Of a stretch of DNA of 64,000 bases, positions 33,279-42,486 are shown one piece after another. The translations under genes and the position numbers were made by a program. Within the stretch, counting starts at the first letter, position 1. Each line of letters begins with the position of its first letter. The notes below the pieces were generated by a model. It was not told the DNA's origin and searched no databases. It worked only from the letters and a program-made list of their open reading frames with translations. Source of the stretch: Paenibacillus elgii NBRC 100335 (GTDB lineage Bacteria; Bacillota; Bacilli; Paenibacillales; NBRC-103111); NCBI RefSeq assembly GCF_004000865.1, contig NZ_BIMB01000014.1:62001-126000 (forward strand). The letters are read 5' to 3'.

Positions 33279-34187
33279 TTATTCCGACATGCGCTGACTT
33301 GTAAGATAATTCTTTAACGTAATTTTTAATCTCCCAATTAAGGTTGTTTCGTCATTCAGTTTGTGAAGCAGCTTCCCTGGCGTTACGTCTGCAGACCCCG
33401 CATTGATCCGTTTCACCAGCTTGGTTCCGGGAGCGTTTAAACCGTCCATCCCCGTAAAGAAATATTGAATCCCCACCGTATTTCCAAGCTCGAGAAGCTT
33501 CTCATTGTACCTTCCATGCGGCAAGCAAAACAACTTGTCATGCGCTCCCAGCTTGCTCTCTATGATCTGATCCGCCTGCACAAGATCCGCCTTGACTCGC
33601 TGCTCGTACTCCTCTTCGGTTTCCATTCGGTTCCTATTTTGCAAATAAATCGGATTGGTCAGTGGGTCAACGGGCTTGCCGTTCAGATCTGCTGCAAAAT
33701 CATGCGCATTATAGGTATGGGAATAAAAGCTAAATCCATCGTTCTTCATTTCCTGAATTTCGTTCCAATTCAAAAAAGGGGTGCCTGGATCTGTACCCAA
33801 ATAGTTTACAATAATGAAATTGGTCGCTACCATGTTCTGCTCTTTCAGTATCGGATAAGCATATTTGTAAAATGATTCGTAACCGTCATCGAAGGTGAGT
33901 ACTACCGCATCCGAAGGCAACGAACGCCGCCCTTCCAGAAATTCGATAAAATCCTCCATCGAAATAACGTTGTAATGGTTTGCTTTTAATGCTAGCAGAT
34001 GCTGTTTGAAAGCTTCAGGAGTAATCGTATAGGCCGAAGCTTCGGGATCGATGTGATGATACTCAAGCACAGCTACCTCATTGCTGAAGTGGGTTCCCTT
34101 ACTGCTTTTTAACCCGTCATTAATAAAAGCACAAGTGAACATGATAACTAAAAAGATCGTTCCAATCCATTGAAAAGACAGCCGCAT
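33279..34187 (-). CDS. Polysaccharide deacetylase (carbohydrate esterase 4), membrane-anchored
   Basis: A 302-residue protein with an N-terminal signal anchor (residues 5-24) and a NodB-type deacetylase domain. VAVLEYHHIDPEAS, the metal-binding VLTFDDGYESFYKYAYPIL and the histidines of FSFYSHTYNAHDF are in order, and LFCLPHGRYNEKLLELG follows. Such enzymes remove N- or O-acetyl groups from peptidoglycan, poly-N-acetylglucosamine or teichoic-type glycans outside the cell. The YHHI start is like that of PgaB/IcaB-type members. Its substrate here is not indicated by neighbours. Confidence 0.88.
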   Translation of the reverse strand: MRLSFQWIGTIFLVIMFTCAFINDGLKSSKGTHFSNEVAVLEYHHIDPEASAYTITPEAFKQHLLALKANHYNVISMEDFIEFLEGRRSLPSDAVVLTFDDGYESFYKYAYPILKEQNMVATNFIIVNYLGTDPGTPFLNWNEIQEMKNDGFSFYSHTYNAHDFAADLNGKPVDPLTNPIYLQNRNRMETEEEYEQRVKADLVQADQIIESKLGAHDKLFCLPHGRYNEKLLELGNTVGIQYFFTGMDGLNAPGTKLVKRINAGSADVTPGKLLHKLNDETTLIGRLKITLKNYLTSQRMSE

Positions 34188-34233
34188 CGTTGGTATTCTC
34201 CGTTCCCGATTAAGTAACTTAACACGTTGTTCA

Positions 34234-34986
34234 TTACTCTTGCTTCAAATACTCCTCTAATGTCAGTCCTTTCGACGCAATCTCTTTGGACGCCTTCGTT
34301 CCAACATAACGGATATGCCACGGTTCATACTGATACCCGGTGATCGATTCCTTTCCTTTCGGATAACGGATGATGTATCCGTAGGCTGGCGCATTCGCTG
34401 CAAGCCAAGCTGCTTCTTTGGTATCGGCGAAGCAATCTTGCGCCGCACATTTGCCGTCGCTGCCGGAAAGATCAATAGCCAGCCCTGTTTCATGTTCGCT
34501 GGTTCCGGGCGCGGCACTGTAGGTTGTGGCATTGGCTTTGCCGCTTTGTTCCGCGTAATGAGCATACAGCACCTTCTGCGTCGTGAAGGACCGGTAAGCG
34601 GAAACGCCTGCCAGCCTTGTGCCGTCCTGCTTTGCTGCGGCGAACAACGCTTCCAGCGCGTGTGCTGCCTCTTGCCGCATTTCGCGTTTTTCTATTTTTT
34701 CTTTGAACAGAAAAGGAACATCGGGAAAAACCATATCTTTCGGCTTGTAATCTGCCGGGAGTGCAAAGTGTTTATTAACAAGCACCGTTATGCTATCGGG
34801 GTCCTTGACCGTTTGAACTCCCGCGGTATCGGATTTCATCTGCGTCGCCGCTCCGGGAACTGGACTGTCAACAGACGCGTCTGGAGAGGAGGCTGATGGT
34901 GTCAGGACGGGCTCGGCTGTATTTTTTGCGCATCCTCCTAAAAGAACCGTGACCGCCATAAAAAGGGAAACTATTGTTTTGTTCAT
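34234..34986 (-). CDS. D-alanyl-D-alanine carboxypeptidase, VanY/LD-carboxypeptidase family lipoprotein
   Basis: A 250-residue exported metallopeptidase. The signal peptide ends in the lipobox LLGGC. A linker rich in proline, serine and threonine leads to the VanY domain: GVSAYRSFTTQ, the zinc ligands in SEHETGLAIDLSG, and EPWHIRYVG with the last zinc histidine. Such enzymes trim peptidoglycan stem peptides. I start it at 34986 where MNKTIVSLF gives a proper signal peptide; GGGGG precedes the codon at close distance. It lies 46 bases upstream of the polysaccharide deacetylase gene on the same strand. Confidence 0.9.
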   Translation of the reverse strand: MNKTIVSLFMAVTVLLGGCAKNTAEPVLTPSASSPDASVDSPVPGAATQMKSDTAGVQTVKDPDSITVLVNKHFALPADYKPKDMVFPDVPFLFKEKIEKREMRQEAAHALEALFAAAKQDGTRLAGVSAYRSFTTQKVLYAHYAEQSGKANATTYSAAPGTSEHETGLAIDLSGSDGKCAAQDCFADTKEAAWLAANAPAYGYIIRYPKGKESITGYQYEPWHIRYVGTKASKEIASKGLTLEEYLKQE

Positions 34987-35149
34987 CGTACCCCCTGCTT
35001 TACTGATAATGATCAACGAAGTCGTGATTTGGATACACATAAGGCGGTTTCCGTGCCTTGATTTTCCCTATGGATTGGGCATCGATCTTCACACCTTTGG
35101 CTTCCTGTCGAAATAGGTACACTAATTTCAACATCATAACGAATAAAGC

Positions 35150-35353
35150 TTAATTTCGTATTAAAATACGATGATCCAAATCATGCCACTCGATTACATG
35201 CCCCGCATCCAGCACGGTCACCACCCATTTGAGATGCACACGACCGATCAATTGCGGTTCCATCAGGCTGTCCTGCCCAGTTCGTTCATCAGTACCGCTG
35301 GACGCATATAAAATAGTAATTATTACTATATACCCTATGGCAGCTAAAAGCAA
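35150..35353 (-). CDS. Small predicted membrane-anchored protein, function unknown
   Basis: A 67-residue frame with an N-terminal hydrophobic helix (LLAAIGYIVIITILYASS) and a polar C-terminal part ending DLDHRILIRN. The start would be a TTG with only a weak ribosome binding site, because a stop lies a few codons upstream. The composition looks like a real small protein, but the start is doubtful. The rest of the 34987-35396 gap contains nothing that I can support. Confidence 0.4.
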   Translation of the reverse strand: MLLAAIGYIVIITILYASSGTDERTGQDSLMEPQLIGRVHLKWVVTVLDAGHVIEWHDLDHRILIRN

Positions 35354-35396
35354 AAGCAGGATGCCGCCTTGTTGCAGCCTCGGTCATACTTTCGCG

Positions 35397-36074
35397 TTAA
35401 ATCAGATTAGCTTCAGCTAAAATGCCTTTCATGATTTTCATTTGATAGATTACCCTGTCGGACATAGGCAGGCTCCAGCATGTCTCTACGGTAACTGCTT
35501 TTGCTTTCAATAAGTGATGTGCGGCATGGCGTCCCGAACCTGATAAATTCCGCAAGCGCACCGTAAACTGCTTTGATTTTTGAACAATAGGGCGGTTCAC
35601 ATGTGCAACAATTCGTTTTATTGCAGGGATTGCCGCATTTTTGGGATTAGCTATCAATGTCTGCCCCAGCCTTTGCGGGTTTATTTTAGACAAGCCGTTC
35701 GCTTCATGCAGATCGACATACCACGCCGGCTGGTACTGCTTCGCTAATTGAAATAACGCGACTGACAGCCGGTGGCGCGCCTTATCTTTTTCGCTTCGCG
35801 GAAACGTCCGGTTCAAATCGGGAATTCCCCTGATGCGCAGCTTATATGCCTGTCGATTGACAATCGGAACAACGATCAATGTCCCTCTTTCGATCCAGAG
35901 CCTGTTTTTCTTCAGCAAGTCTACAAGTCTTTCGGCCGCGAGAATGCTGGCAATTTCATTCCCATGCACTCCGGCAGTTAGCATCATTGACTTTCCTTTT
36001 GAGTTTCCACGAATGACGTAATAAGGGGTTTCAAATCTGCTGCCCTTCGCCAACAGGTGCTTTTTCATCTCCAT
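35397..36074 (-). CDS. Succinylglutamate desuccinylase/aspartoacylase family protein
   Basis: A 225-residue zinc-dependent hydrolase of the AstE/AspA group of M14-like enzymes. The zinc site starts in TAGVHGNEIASILAAERL, the substrate arginine region is IPDLNRTFPRSEKDK, and YVDLHEANGLSKI supplies the third ligand. I start it at the ATG at 36074, ten bases after GGGAGG; the open frame extends upstream without support. It is shorter than typical members. Substrate unknown; it could act on cell-wall peptide or an N-acyl amino acid. Confidence 0.78.
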   Translation of the reverse strand: MEMKKHLLAKGSRFETPYYVIRGNSKGKSMMLTAGVHGNEIASILAAERLVDLLKKNRLWIERGTLIVVPIVNRQAYKLRIRGIPDLNRTFPRSEKDKARHRLSVALFQLAKQYQPAWYVDLHEANGLSKINPQRLGQTLIANPKNAAIPAIKRIVAHVNRPIVQKSKQFTVRLRNLSGSGRHAAHHLLKAKAVTVETCWSLPMSDRVIYQMKIMKGILAEANLI

Positions 36075-36318
36075 GCCGCAACCACCTCCCGAATATTCTA
36101 AAATACGATTCAACTTACATTTTGGGAATGGACATGAATCCAATCCACAGCGATCCGGCCTGTCTAAATTTTGTTCATTGGAAAAAGGAATAAACCACTT
36201 GGCTCGTCGCCGATACGAACGCTCGGTTTTAAATTTCCCATTACTTGAAACTACCGTAACGTAATGATTTATGCTGTGGATACCGGTAAAAACCTCGCGC
36301 GAAAAAAAGGGGATGATC

Positions 36319-36624
36319 ATGAAACGGGAGTGGAAAGTTGGAGAACTTGCAAAATTAGCAGGATTAACGGTTCGAACATTGCGATACTACGATCAGATCG
36401 GTTTGTTCTCTCCATCCGGCCATACTGACTCAGGACACAGGATCTATACAGAATCCGATATTGCACAGCTGCAGCAAATTCTGTCATTGAAGGAGCTCGG
36501 CTTGTCGTTGGATCAGGTCAAATCCGTTATTGAGCGGAAAGCGAGCTGGGAATCCCATCTCGACCGGATAGGCGATTTTCTTGACGAGTATCCAGATGAC
36601 GATTCCCAAAGGAGGACAAAATAA
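36319..36624 (+). CDS. Short MerR-family transcriptional regulator
   Basis: A 101-residue regulator with a complete MerR DNA-binding domain (WKVGELAKLAGLTVRTLRYY, GHRIYTESDIAQLQQILSLK) and a truncated coiled-coil dimerisation helix. It lacks the C-terminal effector domain of BltR or TipA types, so regulation may rely on a bound partner or on oxidation. AAAGGGG lies six bases before the ATG. It is the first gene of merR-AHSA1-MFS, three bases before the next gene, and probably controls the exporter. Confidence 0.85.
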   Translation: MKREWKVGELAKLAGLTVRTLRYYDQIGLFSPSGHTDSGHRIYTESDIAQLQQILSLKELGLSLDQVKSVIERKASWESHLDRIGDFLDEYPDDDSQRRTK

Positions 36625-36627
36625 ACC

Positions 36628-37068
36628 ATGAACGAACGATCTGTAAAATACTCTACCTTTGTTATCGAGAAAAATTATAATGCATCGCCCGAGCGGGTAT
36701 TCTCCGCCTGGTCGGACCCGTCGGCCAAAGCCCGGTGGTTCCCGAAAGCCGACGAATTCGACTTTCGGGTCGGTGGGCGAGAAATCAACCGTGGCGGCCC
36801 GCCGAACGGACCAATATACACTTTCGATGCCTGCTATCAAGAAATCGTTCAAGACAAACGCATCGTTTATGCCTACACCCTGGACAAAGGAGACTCGCGG
36901 ATGTCAGTCTCTGTGACGACAGTGGAAATAAAGCGGTCGGGCAGCGTCACTCAACTCATCTACACCGAACAAGGAGCCTTCCTCGATGGTCACGATACAC
37001 CGGAACAGCGTGAGGACGGAACAAAGCTTATGTTGGATAAGCTTGGCGTGGAGCTGCAGAACGAATGA
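36628..37068 (+). CDS. SRPBCC/AHSA1-family protein
   Basis: A 146-residue START-like (Bet v1 fold) protein. FVIEKNYNASPERVFSAWSD and ARWFPKADEFDFRVGGRE at the start, and TKLMLDKLGVELQNE at the end, are typical of the AHSA1 subfamily. These proteins bind hydrophobic small molecules in a deep pocket. Its position between a MerR regulator and a multidrug exporter suggests that it binds or modulates the exported compound. It overlaps the transporter gene by four bases (ATGA). Confidence 0.85.
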   Translation: MNERSVKYSTFVIEKNYNASPERVFSAWSDPSAKARWFPKADEFDFRVGGREINRGGPPNGPIYTFDACYQEIVQDKRIVYAYTLDKGDSRMSVSVTTVEIKRSGSVTQLIYTEQGAFLDGHDTPEQREDGTKLMLDKLGVELQNE

Positions 37069-38660
37069 AGAATGCATTATATGGAAACGAGATGCAGGCC
37101 GGCATCAGGGAATGGACAGGGCTTGCGGTACTAGCCCTGCCCGCCCTTCTAGTCTCAATTGATCTCTCCGTAATGATTCTCGCACTGCCGCATATTGGCG
37201 CCGACCTCGGTGCCGATAGCGCTCAGCAGTTGTGGATCATCGACATCTACGGTTTCATGCTTTCCGGATTCTTGATCACCATGGGTTCGCTGGGGGATCG
37301 GATCGGCCGCCGCAAGCTGCTGTTGATCGGCGGGGCTGCATTCGTCATAGCCTCGATATTGGCTGCATTCTCCCAAAGCGCTGAGATGCTCATTGCGGCC
37401 CGCGCACTACTCGGCATTGCCGGGGCGACTATATCGCCTTCTACTCTAGCCTTGATAAGCAACATGTTCCGTGACCACAAGCAGCGCTCCTTCGCCATCG
37501 GCATATGGTTAACGTGCTCCATGGGTGGAATGGCCCTCGGCCCGGTGGTTGGAGGTATCATGTTGAATCACTTCTGGTGGGGCTCGGTGTTCCTTCTGGG
37601 CGTGCCGGTCATGTTGCTTCTACTAATAACCGGCCCCATACTGCTGCCCGAATACCGGCACCCGGAATCCGGCAAATTGGATGTGACCAGTGTCGCGTTA
37701 TCGCTAGGCACCATCCTGCCAGTCATATACGGCCTCAAGGAAATCGCCAAGCACGGTCTGCAGATGGTTCCTGCGCTATCAATACTGGCGGGGGTTGTCC
37801 TCGGCACGATGTTCGTGTCGCGGCAGCGCAGGCTGACGAGTCCCTTACTGGACCTGCGTCTGTTCGCGAGTCCCGGATTCAGAGCTGCACTAGGGGGCAT
37901 GTTCGGTATAACACTGACAGGAGCGACCATGCTCTTCATTGCGCAGCATCTCCAATTCGTTCAAGGAATGTCGCCGTTTCAGGCAGGGTTATACATGCTC
38001 CCCGGGGTAATTGCCTCGATGGCCGGTATGCTTCTTTCACCGCTTATCGCACGTCGGGTCCGCCCGGCCCGTCTTATCGGAACGGGTCTATTGGTATCGA
38101 CCGCCGGCTGTTTTCTGCTGACCCAGGTGGGGGTTGAATCAGGTCTCACGTTTCTGGTGCTGGGGTATATCTGCTTCAATCTAGGTGCAGCCCCACTCCC
38201 AAGCCTGTCCAGCGACCTTGTCATCGGCTCAGCCCCGCCGGAAAAGGCGGGATCGGCGGCCGCCATGCTCCAAACCAGCGGTGAATTCGCCTTCGCGCTG
38301 GGCATCGCCGTATTGGGTAGCATCGGCACGGTCGTTTACCGCAACCAGGTGGCGAATTCTATTCCCGCCGACTTGCCGACGTCTGCGGTACAAGCTTCCC
38401 AGGACAGCTTGGCTGGTGCAACGGCTATTGCGGAAGGGCTCACCCAACAAGTCGGCAAGGCATTGCTCACTGGCGCACGCGAAGCCTTTACCGTCGGGAT
38501 GCACGCTGTTGCGGCAGCCAGTGGTGCTATCATGCTTGCTATCATCGTCCTTGTTGTTACGCAGCTTCGGCACGTACGCCCAATCGGAAAGGCCCAGTCT
38601 AACCAAGCCGACAGTATTCTGGAAGTTGTACCCGGCATGCCAAAAAATCAAAAGTCCTGA
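37065..38660 (+). CDS. MFS multidrug exporter, DHA2 family (EmrB/QacA-like, 14 helices)
   Basis: A 531-residue major-facilitator drug:H+ antiporter. The motif A variant GSLGDRIGRRKLLLIG between helices 2 and 3, helix 1 SIDLSVMILALPHIG with the conserved aspartate, and the antiporter motif C GGMALGPVVGGIM in helix 5 are visible. The length and fourteen predicted helices fit QacA/LfrA relatives. Its start overlaps the AHSA1 gene. A terminator follows the stop. Likely role: export of toxic organic cations or antibiotics under the adjacent MerR regulator. Confidence 0.9.
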   Translation: MKNALYGNEMQAGIREWTGLAVLALPALLVSIDLSVMILALPHIGADLGADSAQQLWIIDIYGFMLSGFLITMGSLGDRIGRRKLLLIGGAAFVIASILAAFSQSAEMLIAARALLGIAGATISPSTLALISNMFRDHKQRSFAIGIWLTCSMGGMALGPVVGGIMLNHFWWGSVFLLGVPVMLLLLITGPILLPEYRHPESGKLDVTSVALSLGTILPVIYGLKEIAKHGLQMVPALSILAGVVLGTMFVSRQRRLTSPLLDLRLFASPGFRAALGGMFGITLTGATMLFIAQHLQFVQGMSPFQAGLYMLPGVIASMAGMLLSPLIARRVRPARLIGTGLLVSTAGCFLLTQVGVESGLTFLVLGYICFNLGAAPLPSLSSDLVIGSAPPEKAGSAAAMLQTSGEFAFALGIAVLGSIGTVVYRNQVANSIPADLPTSAVQASQDSLAGATAIAEGLTQQVGKALLTGAREAFTVGMHAVAAASGAIMLAIIVLVVTQLRHVRPIGKAQSNQADSILEVVPGMPKNQKS

Positions 38661-38702
38661 GATAATTACCGAACATGAAACCTACATACACTCAATGGTA
38701 TT

Positions 38703-38746
38703 CCGACCAATACTGGAACAATACACAGTCTTGGTCGGCTTTTTTC
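38703..38746 (+). terminator. Terminator of the merR-AHSA1-MFS operon
   Basis: CCGACCAA and TTGGTCGG form the stem, followed by CTTTTTT on the plus strand. Confidence 0.8.
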
Positions 38747-38764
38747 TGTATATCAACTATCGTC

Positions 38765-39622
38765 TTAGCCTTGCAAAGCTTTTATGACGAGTTCCTTAAC
38801 AGGCGTCTGAAATCCGATCAGTTTGTGTAAATCATCGGTCGTTCTTTCCATGTTCCCCGCTGCAATGGTGTCATAGATAAAAGCCGTAATTTGAGCAAAA
38901 GATTCAGGCATGCCGGATTGAACAAGAATGCTCTTCTCTTCTTCGAAGGAAACCGACTGATGAACAACGCTTCTACCGGAAACTTCGGAAACAATTTCAG
39001 CCAAATCGTCAAAGCTCCAAGGATCATTGGAAACAAGATTGTATTCCTTGTTCTCATGTCCCTCCCCTGTCAGAACCGTTGCGGCAGCCAGGGCCAAATC
39101 GCTACGGCTAACCGCATTCACTTTTCTTTTATTGGTATTTGTAACGATCGTCCCGTTCTCTACATTTGCCTTTAGTGACGGATTGATAAAAAACTCGGCA
39201 TAACCACCGTTACGCAAAAAGGTGTACGGAATATTCGTGGTGCGAATCGCATACTCGGTAGCCAGATGAACGAGAGCGAACGGATTGTCCTCGGCAAAAG
39301 CGAAGCCGGTATAGGCAATGTGCTTGATACCTGCATCGCGGGCGGCCTTTACGACATTGGCATGTTGAACGACGCGTAGTGGATCATCGGGTTCCGAACT
39401 TGAGATAAACAGCAGCTTGGTACCGTCTCTAAAAGCATTGCGAAGAGACTCCGGATCATTATAATCGCCCTGACGAACTTCAACCCCAAGCCCTGCAAGT
39501 GCGGCGGCTTTTTCAGAACTACGCGCGACGGCAACAATATGACTTGCCGGAACTTTTTGGAGCAAATGTTGTAGAGCGAGACCTCCAAGCTGACCAGTTG
39601 CTCCTGTAACCATAATCTTCAT
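38765..39622 (-). CDS. NAD(P)-binding NmrA-like quinone oxidoreductase (QorB/YtfG-like)
   Basis: A 285-residue atypical short-chain dehydrogenase. The dinucleotide-binding GATGQLGGLALQHLL is N-terminal, VRQGDYNDPESLRNAFRDG and the active-region NIPYTFLRNGGYAEFF follow, and NDPWSFDDLAEIVSEVSGR is typical of the QorB branch. These reduce quinones with NADPH and are often controlled by redox or electrophile sensors. It is divided from an Rrf2-family regulator gene by a 95-base region containing a dyad operator, which suggests such control. Confidence 0.87.
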   Translation of the reverse strand: MKIMVTGATGQLGGLALQHLLQKVPASHIVAVARSSEKAAALAGLGVEVRQGDYNDPESLRNAFRDGTKLLFISSSEPDDPLRVVQHANVVKAARDAGIKHIAYTGFAFAEDNPFALVHLATEYAIRTTNIPYTFLRNGGYAEFFINPSLKANVENGTIVTNTNKRKVNAVSRSDLALAAATVLTGEGHENKEYNLVSNDPWSFDDLAEIVSEVSGRSVVHQSVSFEEEKSILVQSGMPESFAQITAFIYDTIAAGNMERTTDDLHKLIGFQTPVKELVIKALQG

Positions 39623-39658
39623 GAACGGATCTTCCTTTCATCGTTTTTATATCATCAA

Positions 39659-39696
39659 GTTATAATCAACTTCGTTATAAGTGTTTTGATTATAAC
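39659..39696 (-). promoter_or_regulatory. Operator-like dyad upstream of the qorB-like gene
   Basis: GTTATAATCAA (39659-39669) and its exact complement TTGATTATAAC (39686-39696) face each other across 16 bases. CGTTATAA inside the gap repeats part of the arm, and a related TTGTTATAACCATAATAG lies upstream of the Rrf2 gene at about 40163. The site is probably bound by the Rrf2 regulator. Confidence 0.65.
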
Positions 39697-39717
39697 GAGA
39701 TTAAAAAAATAGTTCCG

Positions 39718-40149
39718 TTAAGCATCGTTCCGTTCGCCAAGTTCTATAACCAATTGTCGTAACGAAACTTGAGCTAACCTCTGTTCCATGGCGGATTGAG
39801 CGGCTCTCATTTCCGACCGTAGAACAGCTACCATATTTTTGCCTATCGGACAATTCGTATCCGGTTCTGCGTGTACATTGAACAACTCGCCGTTATCAAT
39901 AACTTCTACAGCATGGTATACGTCCAGCAACGAGATCTCTCCCAAGTCCTTCAGCAAAAATGTTCCGCCCACTCCGGGACGTACGTCGACAAGTCCGGCT
40001 TTTTTGAGTTGGGCAATAATATTGCGAATGATAACCGGATTGGTCTTTACGCTCGCTGCTATGAAATCCCCGGTACAAAGTGCCGGGCTTAAATGGATCA
40101 AACAGAGAACATGAACGGCTATCGAGAAACGACTGCTTAATTTTTTCAT
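39718..40149 (-). CDS. Rrf2-family transcriptional regulator (YwnA-like)
   Basis: A 143-residue winged-helix regulator. The N-terminal MKKLSSRFSIAVHVLCLIHL, SVKTNPVIIRNIIAQLKKAG (recognition helix) and RPGVGGTFLLKDLGEISLLD are typical of Rrf2 proteins. It does not have the three-cysteine iron-sulfur cluster motif of IscR or NsrR; single cysteines occur near residues 16, 25 and 99, so thiol sensing is possible. It is transcribed in the same direction as the qorB-like gene and is probably its repressor. Confidence 0.87.
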   Translation of the reverse strand: MKKLSSRFSIAVHVLCLIHLSPALCTGDFIAASVKTNPVIIRNIIAQLKKAGLVDVRPGVGGTFLLKDLGEISLLDVYHAVEVIDNGELFNVHAEPDTNCPIGKNMVAVLRSEMRAAQSAMEQRLAQVSLRQLVIELGERNDA

Positions 40150-40267
40150 TTTTGCATCACCTTCTTGTTATAACCATAATAGTTATTCCAAGCCTATAAA
40201 GTCAACGGATTTTATAAACCCGGAGCGGGACGGCGGCTTATGTAAAAAATCGTCAGGGACTACTAGT

Positions 40268-40954
40268 TTATCTCGTTTGTTCTTCCCAAATCATATTAAC
40301 GGCTGCCGTACCGCCGGACTGAAAATTAAATTTGACTCCATAACTGTCACCCGGTTTAATAATAATCGCTGAAGAGAAGTCAAAAACACTTGTCGTATTC
40401 GCCGGAAACGCCCTTGTTGCCAAAAGGGTTCCGCCTGTTAAGTCGATGCCTGAACCCCCTGCGGATTGAAAGGCAGCGACGGAGGTATTGCCAAAATTGT
40501 TATTCAAGTTGTAGATCGTGTTGGCCGTCAACGTGCCCGCTATGGTACCGTTTCGAATATCCCGCTGATTGGTTACATCTTTTAAAGTGGCCAGCGTGAC
40601 TAAGGAAATGGCTAAATTAAAGGTTGATCCCGCAGGATTAGACAGGACGGCAACAATGTTTTGATTGTTACCCGCCGTTAAAAAGTCGGTCGTAGAACCG
40701 AATACTTTGCCAGTAACGGTTGTCACCGAACGCAAGTCATTCAAATTGGATACGCTAACCGGTTGACTGGGGGGATTCGTGATCGTGGAAGGAAGCGGTT
40801 GCCTCGGGCTGGTAATGATATTGTAGTTTAAAAATGATCTCATAAGCTCTTCATTGCCGGTTCCAGCAATATCTCGCAGAAGATCCAGTTCTTGTTGTTT
40901 GGATTCAATATTATTCCGTCTTGCGGCAATGAATTGCTCAAAAAATTCCTTCAT
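40268..40954 (-). CDS. Predicted surface or spore-coat protein, unknown family
   Basis: A 228-residue protein without signal peptide. The first 50 residues are helical and charged (FFEQFIAARRNNIESKQQEL), followed by a proline-rich hinge (PRQPLPSTITNPPSQPVSVS). The remaining 160 residues are rich in Thr, Asn, Ser and Gly and alternate like beta strands, ending GGTAAVNMIWEEQTR. This resembles the beta-jellyroll ends of spore-surface proteins such as the collagen-like protein at 11.6 kb, but I do not recognise the family. It lies next to a perosamine-synthase-like gene. Confidence 0.65.
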   Translation of the reverse strand: MKEFFEQFIAARRNNIESKQQELDLLRDIAGTGNEELMRSFLNYNIITSPRQPLPSTITNPPSQPVSVSNLNDLRSVTTVTGKVFGSTTDFLTAGNNQNIVAVLSNPAGSTFNLAISLVTLATLKDVTNQRDIRNGTIAGTLTANTIYNLNNNFGNTSVAAFQSAGGSGIDLTGGTLLATRAFPANTTSVFDFSSAIIIKPGDSYGVKFNFQSGGTAAVNMIWEEQTR

Positions 40955-41063
40955 GAATTAATCCCTCTTTTACGATTATGTTGAAAGGCTGGAGAAAATG
41001 AACAGAGTCCCCGCCAGCCGGGTGAACTGGTCAGGGACTCCTTTGCCGCAACGACCGGACGAA

Positions 41064-42179
41064 TCAAAGACCCGAAACGATATTTACCAGCGTAGAACTA
41101 ATATATCTCACATCGGCTTCGGTTAGCGTGCCGTAGCTCGGGAGATTGATGCCTTGAGCGGCAATCCGGCCCGCCACCGGAAACTCCGTTGCGGATTGGA
41201 GCTTCTCGTAGGGCGGCAGCACGTGCATCGGATAAAAGAACGGCCGGCTCTCGATCCCATGGAGCTGCAGCCGACGGATGACTTCATCGCGCTGGGCTTC
41301 CGAGCCTTCGCGCAGCACGACGCTGAACAGCCAATAGACGTTCTTCGCCCAATCCTGCTGGACAGGCAGTGCAAGCGCGCTGCAACCCCGCAAATACTTG
41401 GTATAATAACTTGCAATCCGCAGTCTCTGCGCGATGTGCCACTCCGCGTTCTGCAATTGCGCACAGCCGATAGCTGCTTGAATGTTGGTCATCCGGTAAT
41501 TGTAACCGACGACGGTGTGGAAATAACGGCGTTCCGGGTCCATCCCCTGTCCCCGAAGCAGCCGGGCCCGGTCCGCAAGCGCATCGTCGTTCGTCGTCAA
41601 TACCCCGCCTTCACCCGTCGTAATGATCTTGTTGCCGAACAAGCTGAAGATCGCGCTGTCCCCCAGTCCCCCGGTACGCTTTCCCTTATACTCGGCTCCC
41701 AACGCTTCAGCCGCATCTTCGATGACGAATAAGCCGTATTGCTGCGCAAGCTGCCGAATCGGGTCCATGTCAGCAGGATGCCCATACAGATGGACCGCGA
41801 CGATGCCTTTTGTTCTCGGCGTGATCCGCTCTTCGATCCGCTTCGGATCGATGTTCCAAGTCTCTGGCTCCGAATCGACGAACACCGGCTTCGCCCCGCA
41901 ATAGGTGACGGCATTCGCTGTGGCGACGAACGTTAACGTAGGGACGATAATCTCGTCTCCGGGCCCCGCACCGTGCGCGAGCAAAGCCAGATGCAGCGCT
42001 GTCGTGCCGTTGCTGCAGGCGATGGCGTGCTTCACCTGGCAAAAGGCGGCGAATTCTTCTTCGAAACGCTTGATATATGATCCGTTAGAGGAGATCCACG
42101 TCGACTCCAGGCAATCCATCACGTATTTCTTCTCATTCCCGTTCAAGACAGGCAGCGCAACAGGATAAAATTTATCCAC
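41064..42179 (-). CDS. DegT/DnrJ/EryC1/StrS sugar aminotransferase, perosamine-synthase-like
   Basis: A 371-residue PLP-dependent enzyme that aminates a keto group of a nucleotide sugar. ESTWISSNGSYIKRFEEEF, CSNGTTALHLALLAHGAGPG and the PLP-lysine region SLFGNKIITTGEGGVL are intact. The C-terminal PFFYPMHVLPPYEKL and NLPSYGTL match GDP-perosamine synthases best. I use the GTG at 42179, eight bases after GGAGG; the frame extends 20 codons further without support. GDP-4-keto-6-deoxymannose made from the manC product could be its substrate, and the NeuD-like acyltransferase at 20 kb could acetylate the amine. This link is inferred across 20 kb. Confidence 0.85.
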   Translation of the reverse strand: MDKFYPVALPVLNGNEKKYVMDCLESTWISSNGSYIKRFEEEFAAFCQVKHAIACSNGTTALHLALLAHGAGPGDEIIVPTLTFVATANAVTYCGAKPVFVDSEPETWNIDPKRIEERITPRTKGIVAVHLYGHPADMDPIRQLAQQYGLFVIEDAAEALGAEYKGKRTGGLGDSAIFSLFGNKIITTGEGGVLTTNDDALADRARLLRGQGMDPERRYFHTVVGYNYRMTNIQAAIGCAQLQNAEWHIAQRLRIASYYTKYLRGCSALALPVQQDWAKNVYWLFSVVLREGSEAQRDEVIRRLQLHGIESRPFFYPMHVLPPYEKLQSATEFPVAGRIAAQGINLPSYGTLTEADVRYISSTLVNIVSGL

Positions 42180-42414
42180 ATTGATTTCCTCCTTCAATAA
42201 TAGTACGGTCCTGAACCACGGCATCCATTTGTTCATCATATGCGTTCCTCTTCGGAACGCCTGTACGGAAACCTATGGAAGGCAACTGGAGGAGCGGTTT
42301 TCGTAGAGGAGGGCAAGGGGCCAGACCAATAAATACGCGGTTATCTCTAAGGCATGTAGCACGGCGGTTTCTATCGTCAACTCCTATGACTTAGTCTCTT
42401 AAAAGAAAAGGAGT

Positions 42415-42460
42415 GCAAAATAAAACAGCCTTGGTCGATAAAAATCCGACCAAGGCTGTT
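42415..42460 (-). terminator. Rho-independent terminator after the stalk-domain gene
   Basis: AACAGCCTTGGTCG and its complement form a 14-base perfect stem, followed by TTTTATTTT on the minus strand. Confidence 0.9.
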
Positions 42461-42486
42461 AGGCGATCTTATTTCATTGTATGGAT

